A stretch of DNA of 64,000 bases from Carallia brachiata (GCA_021464245.1 JADCRB010000017.1:407427-471426), one strand, 5' to 3'; numbered from the stretch's first letter, positions 11,911-25,180 are shown. Made by a program: numbers and translations. The notes: generated by a model not told the origin, from the letters alone.

Positions 11911-12710
11911 TCTGCCCTTTGAACCATTGAAGCTACATTACTGCAGTTTCTAATCGAGCAAAAATTATAATTTTATAAATATTCATAAGTAAAATGAAAA
12001 AAAAATTATAAATTTATTTCGCATAACACTTTTTTTTTTTATCAAGCAAAACATTTTGCTTTATAACTAGGTGTAATACGATATTTGTTATTTATAAAAC
12101 GTTATTCTTCTCACTCCCACGTAAAAAGAGAAACAAAAAAAATTAATCAAAACATACCCTAGTTTTTGCACGGAGAAATAATTGTCATTTATAAATTTTG
12201 ATTTTTTTATTTACTTTTTTATTATATTTGTAAATACTCATATATTCAGTTCTTTTTTTGTTATTTTTTTGTTGTTCATTTCAAATTTATTCAAACAATT
12301 AATAATAAAATTATGTTTCTTTCTTTCATTTTCTTTCATAATTTTCTTTTTTATCATAATTTAAATCCAAACATATCATAACTTTAACTACCAAACTCAA
12401 TCATTCGCGAGTCCTTATGGCTGGACAACGCTCCTTGTCCTTCGAAATTTCAAATATGAAATAATTGTTGAGATTTTTTTAAACAAAATCAAATAAGATT
12501 ACAATAATATGAGTAATAAATTTTAAAAAATATAATAAATAAATTATTAAATATTATTTTATAATTCAATAGATTGTATGCATATTTTAATACTATTTAA
12601 GGTGCATATGTGCTTTAAAACTCATTTAAAATATGCCCCAAAAAAAAATTTATCAAACTTCAAATGTTGCCCCTTCTCTCAGCCAGTCCTTTTTTTTTTC
12701 ACGATTCTAA
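11911..12710. other. AT-rich intergenic DNA
   Basis: Low-complexity A/T sequence with many homopolymer runs. No gene, RNA or clear mobile-element end was recognised apart from the element that starts at 12711. Confidence 0.4.
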
Positions 12711-13091
12711 TGTTATGTTTGGTGTGTGAGGAAAAATTAGGGGGAAAAGAAAAGAATAATTATTATTATTTACATTTCTTTCTCACTTTTCTTCTCCTCA
12801 CTTTCTACATCACTCCAAATAATTTTATTTTCTCTATACTTTTTCTCACAAATTACTATTTACTTTTTCTTTTACCATACTTTCTTTCTTTCACTTTTTT
12901 CTACTACTCTAAATAATTTTATTTTCTCTTCACTTTTTCTTTCACAAATTACTATTCACTTTTTCTTTCTCCTGCTTTCTTTCTCTCAATTTTCTCTATC
13001 ACTCTAAACAATTTTATTTTTTATTTACTTTCTTTTTTTTTCCCTTCATTTTCCTTTCTTTGTCCTTTTTTTCTTGCACTCCAAACAACCC
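12711..13091. mobile_element. Tourist-like MITE with internal tandem repeats, copy 1
   Basis: The left end 'TGTTATGTTTGGTGTG' and the right end 'GCACTCCAAACAACCC' are imperfect inverse complements. TAA lies before and TAC after, compatible with a decayed 3-bp TWA target duplication. The inside holds about two to three copies of a roughly 97-bp pyrimidine-rich unit containing 'AATAATTTTATTTTCTC' and 'CACAAATTACTATT'. It is the same family as 33744-34210 but in inverse orientation. Confidence 0.6.
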
Positions 13092-14175
13092 TACACGTTA
13101 ACTCGACAACCTCGTACGTTTGGAAGGAGGTTGGTGATATTTCAATACATCCGTTCATACCGTGAATCCAGTTTGTTCCCAACATCGTATCGTCGAAAAA
13201 AAAAAACTAACAGACATCAGATGATTGCGAGCCAACGACCAAAACCACGTCCTGAAGATACAATGCAAGCTCATAGTAACATAGCAATGAGGTGGCGATT
13301 AATGTTAAAACGTGGGGTCCACAATATCCATCGTTTCATGGTTTACTTCAAATTTTCGGCCCCCAGTTTTCTTTTCCCCCTGGTTTATCGCTTTTTCTGG
13401 CTTCCGCTTGCCCCCTCCTCTCTCTCTCTCTCTCTGTGTTGTTTCTCATAGTTTTTGTGCATTGTGGATAGAGAGATTGGATAGATAGAAAATCCAGCAG
13501 CCCATCCTATTTGGGTCTGACCCTTTTATTTTTATCTTCCGCCATTCCTTTCCCTTGTTTTTAGCTTCTTTGTTCTTCTCAATTGCCTATGGATTTTTAG
13601 TTAAACTCTTCTTTCTGGCTTTTTTTTGTTTTTTTGTTCTGTGCCCATATCTTCTTTTCTTTCTTTCTCTCAATTCAGCTTCTTTCCATCAATGGATCTG
13701 ATTATCTCTGCTGTTTCTTTCCCACGCGTTTCAAATTTGTGAAAAGCTTCTGTTTTTATCAGATCTAATTTGTACCCTTTTTTTTTAGCTATTGAAAATT
13801 GAAAAATCTGATCTTTATCTCATTCAATAGTGGCCTGTTGTGTGTTTATTAGAATTTCAATTTGCTTCGCTGGCCAACATTGATAACTTATGGGTTTCTT
13901 TTAAAACAATCAATTGCATTGTAATCTTTTTTTGATCCCATTCTTTTGTTATTTTCATTGCGTTTTGGCTCTGCTCCGAAATTTCTTTGTTGTTTGCGTG
14001 TGGGATTCCCCTAGTGGTCAATAGTTTTTACTTGCACGCCCAAGACATTGAATAGAAACATTTTTTTTTTCACAATATTTTCTGGGGTATGATTTAAATT
14101 TGACCAATTGGACATACATCTCAACAAATTTCTTCCTTTCTCGTGTTTGCATTCCCGAGCATTTGTCTGAAGACA
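13092..14175 (+). promoter_or_regulatory. promoter and 5' leader of the ABHD18-like gene
   Basis: Upstream sequence of the hydrolase gene. A pyrimidine patch with (CT)n at about 13415-13436 is typical of plant core promoters and leaders, followed by more TTCTTT/CTTTCT-rich sequence to about 13700. A transcription start in or just after this patch is likely, giving a leader of several hundred bases that may contain an intron before the ATG. Exact start and splice sites cannot be fixed here. Confidence 0.45.
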
Positions 14176-17097
14176 ATGGTGACAGTTAATCTAGGAATGC
14201 TCCATTATGTGCTAGACCACATCTATGGAGCATTTATGCACAGAAGCAAATTAAGCCCACCATTTTTCTCGAGAGGCTGGGGTGGTACAAAGCTTGAGCT
14301 TTTGGAGAGAATGATCAAGGAGTTATTTCCTGAAGTGGAGGGCCAAAATTGGCCTCCAATGTTGATACAACCCATTTGGAGAACCGTTTGGGAGACGAAA
14401 ACCGCTTGCTTAAGAGAAGGGGTTTTCAGGACTCCTTGTGACGATCAACTCCTTAGCACATTGCCTCCTGAGAGTCATACAGCAAGGGTCGCTTTTCTTG
14501 CCCCGAAATTTGTTCCACCACAGAAGATGGCCTGTGTGGTTCATCTAGCAGGTAACACGGTATATGTTTAGTCTCTGCTCGAATTTCTGTCGATTTGTGA
14601 CACACGTCTGTTTTATTGATTATGGTGGAGAATTCAGGTAACAAGTTCAATTTAAAAACTCTAGATATACGAAAGGTCACCGTGAATTACTAGCTTGAAT
14701 GTGGCTGTGAATTGTCTGTTAACCTGGTTAGATGGGTGTTGAGGAGATTTGTTGCATATCTATCCTTGGTTTTTTGGTTAATCTAGGCCTAATTTTGATA
14801 TCCAATGTCATCTAATAGTCCGGTGTTGGCTTCTCTTGTATACCATAGAAATTTGAACGAGGCTATGGTTTGATGTTTATTTGCTGCCGAGGAATTTCAT
14901 TTCTGTCAGTATAGTTGCCAATCTCTGGATTGAACTTCATTCATGAGTTGTGTCCTCTGGGATTTTCATTTAACGAGGGAAAGCCGATGTCTTTGCACGA
15001 TGGCAATGCACTTTCTTTTTTACTTGCTTGCTGCATATTTATGTTTTGGTTGTTCTTTTTGGCAAATGATTTATCTTTTTCTTCCATGTAGGTATTGTTT
15101 CCATTGTTTCTGATTTATGGGTCTCTAAAAGATGCTGTGTTCAGTATGAGGTCAATATGATGTTTGCCTTGTTGGAAAAGTGTGTTGTTTGCCTTTGGTG
15201 TCATTGTGAAGAATGCTTGGAACTTCATTCCAGCGAGGACAATACTGAATTAATGCTAATTACATTTATTTTTTTCATAGGAACTGGGGACCATTCATTC
15301 GAACGAAGATTGCGTCTTGGTGGACCACTGTTGAAAGAGAACATTGCAACCATGGTGCTAGAGAGGTTAGAGGCAATTTTGTTGTTAGAAACTTCAGGAA
15401 CATGAAATATCAAAGTTCCCTTTGACTGTTTAACAGTTTGACCTACTATGCTATGCAGCCCCTTTTATGGACAAAGACGCCCTCTGCTGCAATGCGGCGC
15501 AAAACTTTTATGTGTTAGTGACTTGTTGCTACTAGGTAGAGCAACTATTGAGGAGGCACGCAGTCTGTTACATTGGTTGGACACCGAAGCTGGGTTTGGC
15601 AAGATGGGCATATGTGGACTTAGCATGGGTAAGATGAACTTGATATTACATTGCTCAAGGTTTGACTTGCAACCATTGGTTTTCTCAAACTTGAATTAGT
15701 TTAGCTCTCGAGAATATATTAGTAGGATATTAACAACATCCATGAATTAAGAATGGTGAACCCATGTGTTGGTTTTAAGCATTTTATGGGAGACCACTGA
15801 TTGTTGCAGTGTTAAAGTAGTCTCAAACCAGCAACTGCAATTTTTCAGGTTTAAGGTTTGGGAGCAGCCACTTTATGCAGAATGCTTATTTAGAGGCTGT
15901 TCTGAATTTTTGCTGTGAGGGCTCCACCTTGTTAGTATCATAAGGTTTAGTGACTTTTTGATGGCTTTAAAGTTTGATAATTTGCTGAATCTAGGTGGAG
16001 TCCATGCTGCAATGGTAGGATCACTACACCCTAAACCTGTTGCAACCCTTCCTTTTCTCTCTCCACATTCTGCTGTGGTGGCATTCTGTGAGGGTATATT
16101 AAGGTATGGCACTGCTTGGGAGGCACTAAGAGAGGATCTTGCAGTGGAAAAGACTGCAATGACTCTTGAGGAGGTGAGAGAACGGATGCGAAATGTACTA
16201 TCTCTCACAGATGTCACACGCTTTCCAATTCCAAAAAATCCCAGTGCCGTAATTTTTGTCGCTGCAACAGTAAGTGACAATCTCTCAAATAAAAATGTGA
16301 TGTGTCTTGGGAAACTTAATTAGAAGTACTTTTTCTTGCCAGTCTTCGATTCTTCCATATTTGTTGTCACGCTTGGTGTTTCAACCACTTGTAAATGATA
16401 AGTCATCATTAGACTTCTTGATATAGAATATAAGCATGCTTTGGAGTTACACTGCCCTGCTTTATTTTCATTGTCTTCCTTTCGACCAATATAGTAGTCA
16501 ATATGTTTGAGAAACTTGTTTATACACCTAGCAACATGCAGCAACTTCTCTTCTCGGTATCAATATGCTTTGGATCATGATGTGCTTCATTGGAGAATTT
16601 AATATGCTTACATATGCCTGCATAAGTTTATTGAGCCTAACATTACATTGATCATCTTGTAATCTGATCTGTCTTTACCCTGCCTTTGGGTATTGAAATC
16701 ATGAATTTAATGGTACAGACCGTGCAAAATGATTATCAATTCAGTCCAGGTTCTCTACAAATAAATCTGCATAGGCCAAGGAAACTTTTACTCTTAATTT
16801 TTTTGGACATATGCACGGCATATCCTCTTTGTTTCATGTTGTTTTTATCATTTATAGTTTTGAAACGCTTTTCTTCAAATTAGGTTTCAGTATTTAATCA
16901 TCCTTAATGTGGTCTTTTAGGATGATGGCTACATTCCAAAACATTCTGTTCTGGAGCTGCAAAAAGCTTGGCCGGGCTCAGAGGTGAGGTGGGTGACGGG
17001 GGGACACGTCTCATCCTTCCTTCTCCATAATGATGAATTTCGCAAGGCAATAATTGATGGGTTGAATAGATTACAGTGGAAAGAGTCTCCGTTGTGA
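14176..17097 (+). CDS. alpha/beta hydrolase, ABHD18 (DUF2048) family
   Basis: Five exons, 14176-14551, 15281-15365, 15459-15628, 15995-16269 and 16921-17097, splice at GT-AG sites with consistent phases (1, 2, 1, 0) to give 360 residues. The protein matches the plant ABHD18/DUF2048 family throughout: an N-terminal FSRGWGG segment, VVHLAGTGDHSFERR near the start of the hydrolase core, a nucleophile elbow GLSMG with Ser about 209, an acid at the DDGY segment (Asp 303/304), and a C-terminal GGH with His about 331. These would make a Ser-Asp-His triad. The substrate of the plant family is not established, and no membrane segment is obvious. The ATG giving MVTVNLGML was chosen because that is the conserved family start; the frame is open a little upstream without another ATG. 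The reading frame is intact. Confidence 0.92.
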
Positions 17098-19510
17098 AAG
17101 GGACCACACGCGAATAAGGTTACTATTATCCTTGTTGCTAATCATCCCCTAAGGCCATAAACCCTGATTCTTGCTAAACTTTTAAAATGTACATCACTGA
17201 TATCAAAGAACACCCCTTAGAGAGAGGGAAAGTGGGGTGTTCTGTGAGATACTTGTTTCTTCTTGTAATCAAATGAAACATGATTATTTGCAAAATATAA
17301 GAATAAGGAATTCTTGCTGAACTGCTGATGTTTTTATATTTATCTTGTTGTGTAAGCTTGGGCTATGAATTGGTGTTGGAGATGTGGATGTTTTATAGTC
17401 TTTCTCCCAACATTAACAATTTACATATTAACTTATTTCAATGAAAAATGCTAAAATAAATCTAAGTTTTTCTTTAAAAAAAAAAGGTTCTGAAACGGAT
17501 TGAATTGAAGCCAGAACCAGTCCACAAATTGTAGATTAACCTGCACTAAAAATAGTCAGCTGATGGTGAGCAGATTATGGTTCGTTCCCTCCTCAATTCG
17601 ATGCGGTTCTAATCAAGGACCATAACCGGCCTAACGGGGTCAGGTCTAACCATTGATAATGTTATCATCTCATACAACATTTTCTTTTGGAGCAGAAGAT
17701 TCGCCATCTGTAAAGATACCTGTATTTTTTTTCTTCCTCAATTACAAAATAAGCCGAAAGGCTTGGAAACAAAAACAGAATCACTAAAACTCAAATACAA
17801 TACTAAAAGGTTTCAACATCGTATCTTAATTAATTGTGCTAAAAGCACGGGGCTATAAAGATACTTCTTAGTTCAATATAATTTGTCAAAAAAAAGATTT
17901 CCCATAAATGGGAACGGGCGAGCATTAATCCCTAAGCTATCCATCGCCAAGCACAGCAAAAGAATTTTGCACCCAGCTAAGCTTACATATTCCTAACAGC
18001 CGAAAAGCTTTCTCTCAAAATCGAACGCACTGAGTCGCAGAAATTAGCAAACGAAGTTTTACTTTGTGCTACGAAAGGCGTACTGAAAGCAATAAATTAA
18101 ATTAAAAAGGAGAATAAAGATGGAGAATAATGGATAAAGCATCTTTATATGCAAGGTCATGCACCCTTAAGCTTTCTGCACTGCTTTTGCTTTCTTTAAT
18201 CTCAACATCCACGCTACTTTAGATCTTTATAGGTTTTTTTTGTTTATTGTTCTGCTGCTTTTCCACAGAAACTATAAAGAAGATAACTGTCCACACATGA
18301 GCAGTCTGAGTGATGCAGCAGAAATAAATTGGCAGAATCAGTCATGCCTTAATGTAACGATAGAGATTACTCTGCTTTCGTGCATCGATAAAGTTACTCT
18401 TATTACAACATAAGTTACGAGTTGGAGCCGCAGAAATAATATTTTTTGTGAAAATAAAATAAAATAAGAACAAGACTGTGCACGTCTCATCCTTTCCTCA
18501 GTGTGTAGGAACCTTGTAGACTTTAGTCTGTCAGGCCACTAGTACTAATATGTTCTAGAACTATTGAAAGTGAAAGGCAACTTAAGCTTTTAGTTTGACG
18601 ATAAACAGATGAAGCAGAAAGAATCTATAAAGGAAAGCATAAATGAAATAAGTTTATTTTCCTAAAATCTTAAATACTAACTAGGTGCTCTCAAGTTGGG
18701 TATCAATTAAATCTTCTTGACATCTCTAATCATGGACCATTCCATTTTGCATATATTCTTTACAACAATGGGACATGCCTTGCCATTCACTCTCCCCTCA
18801 GTAGAACAAGTGAACAGTGGCTTCTATCTCAATGAAATCCTTGATCGCTCTCTCTGCTATGTTTTATCTTTTAAAGTTAAGATTCCTTTGCCATTCAAAG
18901 AAATCAAAAAGGTAATGTGCAGCTGCTAGTGGAGCTGGCAGATTCTCTCATGTTAAGCATAAGAATAGACGATAATTGTTCTAAAATGTTTTCTGATGTT
19001 TGCCTCTCAAGATAAGAAATCAATCTGCACATGAACATTCTTTGGCACCAGCAGCGGCCTCCCATAATACTTCAATCCCAAATGCCGCGAAAATAGGATA
19101 CTGAAACTTGTTTCCACTGAAGGAAAAGTTTACTGCTGCTTACAGAACATCTGTGAAGCTGAGTCCATAGCTGAAATATAAAGAAAGGTTCACCGCAGAT
19201 AATTGACCGCTCTCACCATAAGAGCAGGTCGAGGTGAGAAAACAAGTTAGCAATCTGGGTGTTGATATGTTCTTCTCGATATCTAAACCAAATGCTTCTG
19301 GCTGATAATACCAGCATTGTATTTCCATTTCAGGTTCTAAGGCTACAGGTCAGCTAAACACTATTTAACTTGCACGTCAGTTCAACATTGTTTACCTTCA
19401 CATTTCCTGCGAGCCAATTACAATTGGTTGCTCCTCAGCAACGATAACTTAGCTGCACCAAAGAATTTGAGAAAAACTGCCAAAAGTGGTACATTTTTAA
19501 GTTTGCTGCG
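17098..19510 (+). other. intergenic region and FTIP1 upstream sequence
   Basis: Holds the hydrolase 3' UTR and the FTIP1 promoter. No coding region was recognised. 'TTCCATTTCAG' ending at 19333 is a good splice acceptor, so FTIP1 may have a 5'-UTR intron ending there, as the second MCTP gene appears to. A matching donor and transcription start cannot be assigned with confidence. Confidence 0.4.
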
Positions 19511-21900
19511 ATGAATCCGCTGACCGTGCCAAGCCGCCAAGAGGACTTCAAATTGAAGGATACAAAGCCTCAGCTTGGGGAAAGATGGCCACATGGTGGA
19601 GCACGCGGTGGAATGGGTTGGATTAGCAGCGAAAGAGCCACAAGCACATATGATCTTGTCGAGCAGATGTTTTACTTGTATGTCAGAGTCGTGAAAGCCA
19701 AGGATCTTCCACCAAGCCCTGTAACTGGGAGCTGCGACCCATACATAGAAGTGAAGTTGGGAAATTATAAAGGAAAAACAAAGCATTTTGATAAGAAAAC
19801 TAACCCTGAATGGAACCAGGTTTTCGCATTCTCAAAGGAGAAGATTCAGTCTTCAGTGCTTGAAGTGTTTGTCAGAGATAGAGAAATGGTGGGAAGAGAT
19901 GATTACATAGGGAAGGTGGTATTTGACATGCATGAAGTGCCCACAAGAGTTCCACCAGACAGCCCTTTGGCACCTCAGTGGTACAGATTAGAGGACCGGC
20001 GTGGGGATAGCAAGGTTAAAGGAGAGGTCATGCTTGCAGTTTGGATGGGAACACAGGCTGATGAAGCTTTTCCTGAGGCCTGGCACTCGGACGCAGCTTC
20101 AGTTCAAGGAGAAGGCGTGTTCAGTGTTAGATCAAAAGTTTATGTTTCGCCGAAGCTATGGTATCTCAGAGTTAACGTAATTGAAGCTCAAGATGTGGAG
20201 CCGGATGACAAAAGCCGATTACCACAGGCTTTTGTGAAGGCTCAAGTTGGGCACCAGGTTCTGAAAACGAAGCTATGCCCGACCCCAACAACCAATCCAC
20301 TGTGGAATGAAGATCTGATCTTTGTAGCAGCTGAGCCTTTTGAGGAACAGCTGGTACTTACGGTTGAAAACAAGGTGACCCCTGCAAAAGATGAAATCAT
20401 GGGAAGGATCAATTTGCCACTGCACATCTTTGAAAGGCGGCTGGATCACCGTCCCATTCTTTCTAGATGGTTCAACCTCGAAAAATTTGGCTTCGGAGTT
20501 TTGGAAGCAGACAAGAGGCATGAACTAAAGTTTTCCAGCAGGGTTCATCTCAGAGTTTGTCTTGAGGGTGCTTATCATGTACTAGATGAATCAACTCTGT
20601 ACATAAGTGACACGAGGCCGACAGCTAGACAGCTCTGGAAGCAGCCAATAGGCATCCTTGAAGTGGGAATCCTAAGTGCTCAGGGGCTTCTTCCAATGAA
20701 GACAAAGGAGGGCAGGGGAACAACAGATGCTTATTGTGTAGCCAAGTATGGACTGAAATGGGTTCGCACCAGAACAATTATAGAGAGCTTCAACCCAAAG
20801 TGGAATGAGCAATACACATGGGAGGTCTATGATCCTTGCACAGTAATCACATTGGGGGTTTTTGACAACTGCCACTTGGGTGGAAATGAGAAGCCAGTCT
20901 CCGGCGGGGGATCTCGAGTCGATTCAAGAATTGGAAAGGTAAGAATTCGACTGTCCACACTGGAAACTGATAGAATTTACACGCACTCTTATCCACTTCT
21001 AGTTCTACAACCATCTGGACTAAAAAAGATGGGAGAACTCCAATTAGCAGTCCGATTCACCAACTTATCTCTTGCGAGTATGATTTACCTCTACAGCCAT
21101 CCCTTGCTGCCAAAAATGCATTATTTGCATCCTTTCACAGTGAATCAGCTAGACAATTTGAGATATCAAGCAATGAACATTGTAGCAGTAAGGCTTGGCC
21201 GAGCCGAGCCACCACTGAGGAAAGAGGTTGTTGAGTACATGCTGGATGTAGATTCTCATATGTGGAGCATGAGAAGAAGCAAAGCTAACTTCTTCAGAAT
21301 TGTGTCACTGTTTTCTGGTCTGATCTCAATGAGCAAGTGGCTCGGAGAAGTCTGTCTATGGAAGAACCCAGCCAGTACCATTCTGGTTCACGTGTTATTT
21401 TTCATCCTGATATGCTATCCAGAACTGATTCTGCCAACTATATTCCTATACATGTTCTTGATAGGAATATGGAACTACCGGTTCCGACCAAGGCACCCTT
21501 CACACATGGACACCAAACTTTCATGGGCGGAAGCAGTTCACCCTGATGAACTAGACGAGAATTTGACACCTTCCCTACATCAAAACAGCAAGACGTGGTA
21601 AAAATGAGGTATGACAGGCTAAGGAGTGTAGCAGGCAGGATTCAAACAGTGGTAGGTGACATGGCAACACAAGGGGAGAGATTTCAGGCACTTCTCAGCT
21701 GGAGAGACCCAAGAGCAACCTGCCTCTACCTAATTTTCTGCCTCATTGCAGCTGTGGCACTCTACGTAACACCTTTTCGAATAATTGCAATGGTTGCAGG
21801 CTTATTCTGGTTGCGCCATCCTAGATTCCGGAGCAAACTACCTTCAGTTCCCAGCAACTTCTTCAGAAGGTTACCATCCAGGGCCGACAGCATGCTTTGA
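19511..21900 (+). CDS. FTIP1: FTIP1-like multiple C2 and transmembrane protein (frameshifted)
   Basis: Intronless, as MCTP genes usually are. The frame from 19511 encodes 696 residues and then breaks; the normal C-terminus continues in the next frame to 21900, for a full length near 796. C2 domains lie at about 54-150, 216-320 and 380-500, each with the typical DPY/DAY and NPxWNE/NPKWNE segments. A C-terminal plant PRT_C region follows with two hydrophobic stretches, the second downstream of the break. The phrases KAKDLPPSPVTGSCDPY and HLGGNEKP and the end in ADSML match FTIP1 better than other MCTPs. FTIP1 is an ER-associated protein needed to export FT protein from companion cells to sieve elements. 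The lesion is one missing base near 21557-21560 (DELDE followed by EFDTFP), possibly a sequence error. If real, the protein loses its last membrane segment. Confidence 0.92.
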
Positions 21901-22680
21901 AACAGATAAACGGAAGACAGGCTCTTTATTGCTTTGTTTTGATATTCTTACAATCCTTATTGCTTTGCCTTTCCAATTCCTACCATGTTTGTTTATTTTG
22001 TTGTCCGTAAGAGTGATATGGCTGGTGTTACTGTCCAACATCTGTTTCTCATTCCTATTCTTTCGTTTGTCTTCTATAACAAAATTGTGGCACAATTAAT
22101 ACTGAAAATTTCGAATTCAAGTCTTAATCAGAATCAATTAACTAAAAAAAAAAAGCAAAATTGTGGGACAACCAATGCAGGACTCAGATTTGAATACTAG
22201 ATCCTCCTCTCCTACCAGCAAAACTTCTACAAAGACTACATTTTCCTTTTGGTATTCCAATTTGAATGATCCCATGGGGGCGAAATGAATCTATGATTAA
22301 TAAATTGATGGAAAATGGAGAATTTTCAAAGAAAATGTCCACAAATGATTAGGGGTCCAAGGGCACCCAAAGATCTTCTGATGACATAGTTGGGCTCCTA
22401 CAATTGTATGCTTCCTAGGTTATTTGTCATTAGATGCGCCCATCAGCCTTGTGTGCTAAGAGGCAAGAAGCCCAGGACTCATTAATGCCTCTGGTTAGAG
22501 ACCCAATTCTTGTAGGAAGCTTAGCTAATTTCTCTTCCTATAAGTTTGAAAAAGTCATTAGATGTCATTGAATCAATTTCATACTTACCACATATCTCAT
22601 TAAACGTGTCTTTATGTCTTGCTCTTACATATTCCACCTCATTTGCGAGAAGTTATAAAACTGTAAATCCCTGTGGTAGA
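21901..22680. other. FTIP1 3' flank
   Basis: Contains the FTIP1 3' UTR. About 22105-22156 reads 'AATCAGAATCAATTAACT' followed by an A tract. This matches the tail of the SINE-like elements seen near 43270 and 50940, so it is probably a SINE remnant. No gene was recognised. Confidence 0.45.
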
Positions 22681-23194
22681 ATTAATGTTTTAAAAACTGA
22701 ATCAGTCATTGAATCGAAAAACTCAGAGGTTCAAGATTCAACCAGTTCAAACGGGTTAATTGTGGTTGAACTGGTAAAATCAATATTTAATATTAAATAT
22801 ATAAAATTTAAATAGTTATATATTTATCTAATATATTAATATTTAAAATGTAATATTATATAAGATATAAATATTATATATATATATATAGATAACCTTA
22901 ATATATATCATTATAATTTATTTTAAAATGAAAATTTATTAATCTTATTTTACAATTTATAAATTTGTATTCTTATAACATATTTTAACATATATTTCAA
23001 AAAATGATTGCTGAACATCTATAAATCATTTAATTTTTTCAAAAATTTTATAATTTATATATTTGTAAAATAGTGAATATTTTTAATAAAATAAAAACAT
23101 GTTAATTACTTTTAAAAATGGTAATCTATTAATTATTTTTAAAAAATTAAAATATATTAATGACTTTTGAGAGAAAATAGATATGTAAATATTT
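22681..23194. repeat. AT-rich repeat with GGTTGAAC/GTTCAACC motifs
   Basis: The left part (22690-22790) carries 'GGTTGAACTGGT' and 'AACCAGTTCAAACGG' phrases that face the 'GTTCAACCGGCCGATT' and 'TTGAACCGGCCAATC' phrases of the tandem unit that follows. This hints at a terminal-inverted-repeat element spanning about 22690-23465. The inside is almost pure A/T. The family is not recognised. Confidence 0.4.
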
Positions 23195-23920
23195 AGTAAA
23201 GTACAATATTAATTAATTTTAACTAAGATATGTAGGCATTTATTGATATTTATTTTTTTTCTTTTTTTTGTGTTTTTTTCGTTGAACCAAACCATTTTAA
23301 TTGGAAAAATCGGACCGATTCTCCGATTTTCAGTTCAACCGGCCGATTTACCTAATTTTTGGCCGGTTTTTAAAATTAACGATTTTTTAAAGTTAACTAG
23401 ACCGATTCAAGATTTAGTTTCTAATTTTTTTCATTGAACCGGCCAATCTGATCTGATTCAACACTAGGTAAAACACCAAACTTAGCTCCAACAAACTACA
23501 CAAACGTTAGAATAGAAAAGCATCAATCAGCTTAACATGGTTGATTACCCTTCCTTAGTAAAGTAAAATATTAATTAATTTTAACTAAGATATATTGGTA
23601 TTTATTGATACTTATTTTTTTTCTTTTTTTTTTGGTGTTTTTTCGTTGAACTAAATCATTTTAATTGGAAAAATCAAGACCGATTCTCCGATTTTTAGTT
23701 TAACCGACCGATTTACCTAATTTTTGACCGATTTTTAAAATTAACGATTTTTAAAATTAACCAGATCGATTCAAAATTTAGTTTCTAATTTTTCTGTTGA
23801 ACCGGCCAATCTGATCCGATTCAACACTAGGTAAAAGATCGAACTTAGCTCCAACAAACTACACTAACGTCAGAATAGAAAAGCATCAATCAGCTTAACA
23901 TGGTTGATTATCCTTCCCTT
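23195..23920 (+). repeat. tandem duplication, unit about 362 bp, two copies
   Basis: 23195-23556 and 23557-23920 are direct repeats with the same order of landmarks: 'TTAATTAATTTTAACTAAG', a T-rich tract, 'GACCGATTCTCCGATTTT', 'GGCCAATCTGATC', 'TTCAACACTAGGTAAAA', and 'CATCAATCAGCTTAACATGG'. Differences are scattered substitutions and small indels (by eye around 90 percent identity). No protein is encoded. Confidence 0.85.
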
Positions 23921-24324
23921 ATGCTAAAATCATAAAAATGCAAATATTTGATCTGGCTTACATTTTTTTTATTTATTAAAATATTCGTTGGACTGAGAAT
24001 AATACAACGTGACTAATTAGTCCAGCTTGCAAACGGGCTCATCATTAATACTTTCTCTCTTTTTAATGCACAATCAAGAACAAAAAATCAACAAGAAAAG
24101 GAAAAAATATTATTATAAATTTGCAGTTGTGGAAGCTTCAAAACCCAGAAAAATTTACTCAACGTCGCGTTTTCTTATAGTGTTTTTTGGGCAAGAGAAC
24201 GAAAATTGGACCAACAACTTTGTCATGCAGCAAAAATTTACTAGTAAAAAAGATTAGAAATAAGATGTCTTAATTACTGAAACTCTAGTTAAAAATGTTA
24301 CACCAAATGTTTCCTAATTACTAT

Positions 24325-25180
24325 GGCAAAAGGCAAAAATCTACCTCTATGCTTGGCTCTTTTTTGTTTTTTATCCACTTTTTTTTTTTTGGTTGAATTC
24401 AACCATTCACATTAATTTTATAGCTGCAAATTACCTTTTGCCGTAAACTTGCCATTAAGTTTAACATGTAGTGTTGAGCTACTTGTCATGTAGGATCACT
24501 TTTAACATATCATATGTGACATCAATAAATAATGCTGATATGCCAATTTTCTTCCTTGCTTTTTTGGAAAATTGAAAAAAATATATAATTATTTTTTATT
24601 TTCATATTTTTTTAAAAAATTTCTTCTTTTTAACTTTTTTTTGAAATTTGGGAAAAATATAAGTTATGACTATATAAATTCTTTTTTCTGAAATTTAGAA
24701 AAAAAATATATAAACACTATTAGGCGAATTTTTTTTGTTTGAATAAATTTTTTCTGAAATTTGAGAAAAATACATATTATTACTTTAGGTGAATTTTTTT
24801 GAATAAATTCCTTATTTTTGAAATTTATAAAAAAAATATATTTTTCTCAAATATAAAAAAAGGTAAAAGAAAGAAAAAATTTTTAAAAAATTACGAAAAT
24901 AAAAAAATAATTATATATATTTTCTTTTTTTAAAAAAGAAAAAAAATTATCACGTCAGCATCATTTGTTGACATGACATATGATATGTCAAAAGTGATCC
25001 TACATGGCACGTGAATCAGCATCATATGGCGAGCTTAGCGGCAAGTTAACAGCAAAGGATAATTTTTAGCTATGGAATCAACAAGAATGGTGAAATTCAA
25101 CAAAAAAAAAAAATGAATTAGATGAAAAAACGAAAAAAAATGTCAAATATAAGGGGTGAATTTTTGTTTTTTTTCCCAAT
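24325..25180. mobile_element. large foldback (palindromic) element
   Basis: The two halves are inverse complements over several hundred bases. On the left: 'TTGAATTCAACCATTC', 'TATAGCTGCAAATTA', 'TAGGATCACTTTTAACATAT'. On the right in reverse order: 'ATATGTCAAAAGTGATCCTA', 'AATTTTTAGCTATGGA', 'GAATGGTGAAATTCAAC'. The centre is A/T-rich. Foldback elements of this size are usually MITE-like and move by a transposase from elsewhere. A target duplication was not identified, and no coding sequence is present. Confidence 0.7.
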
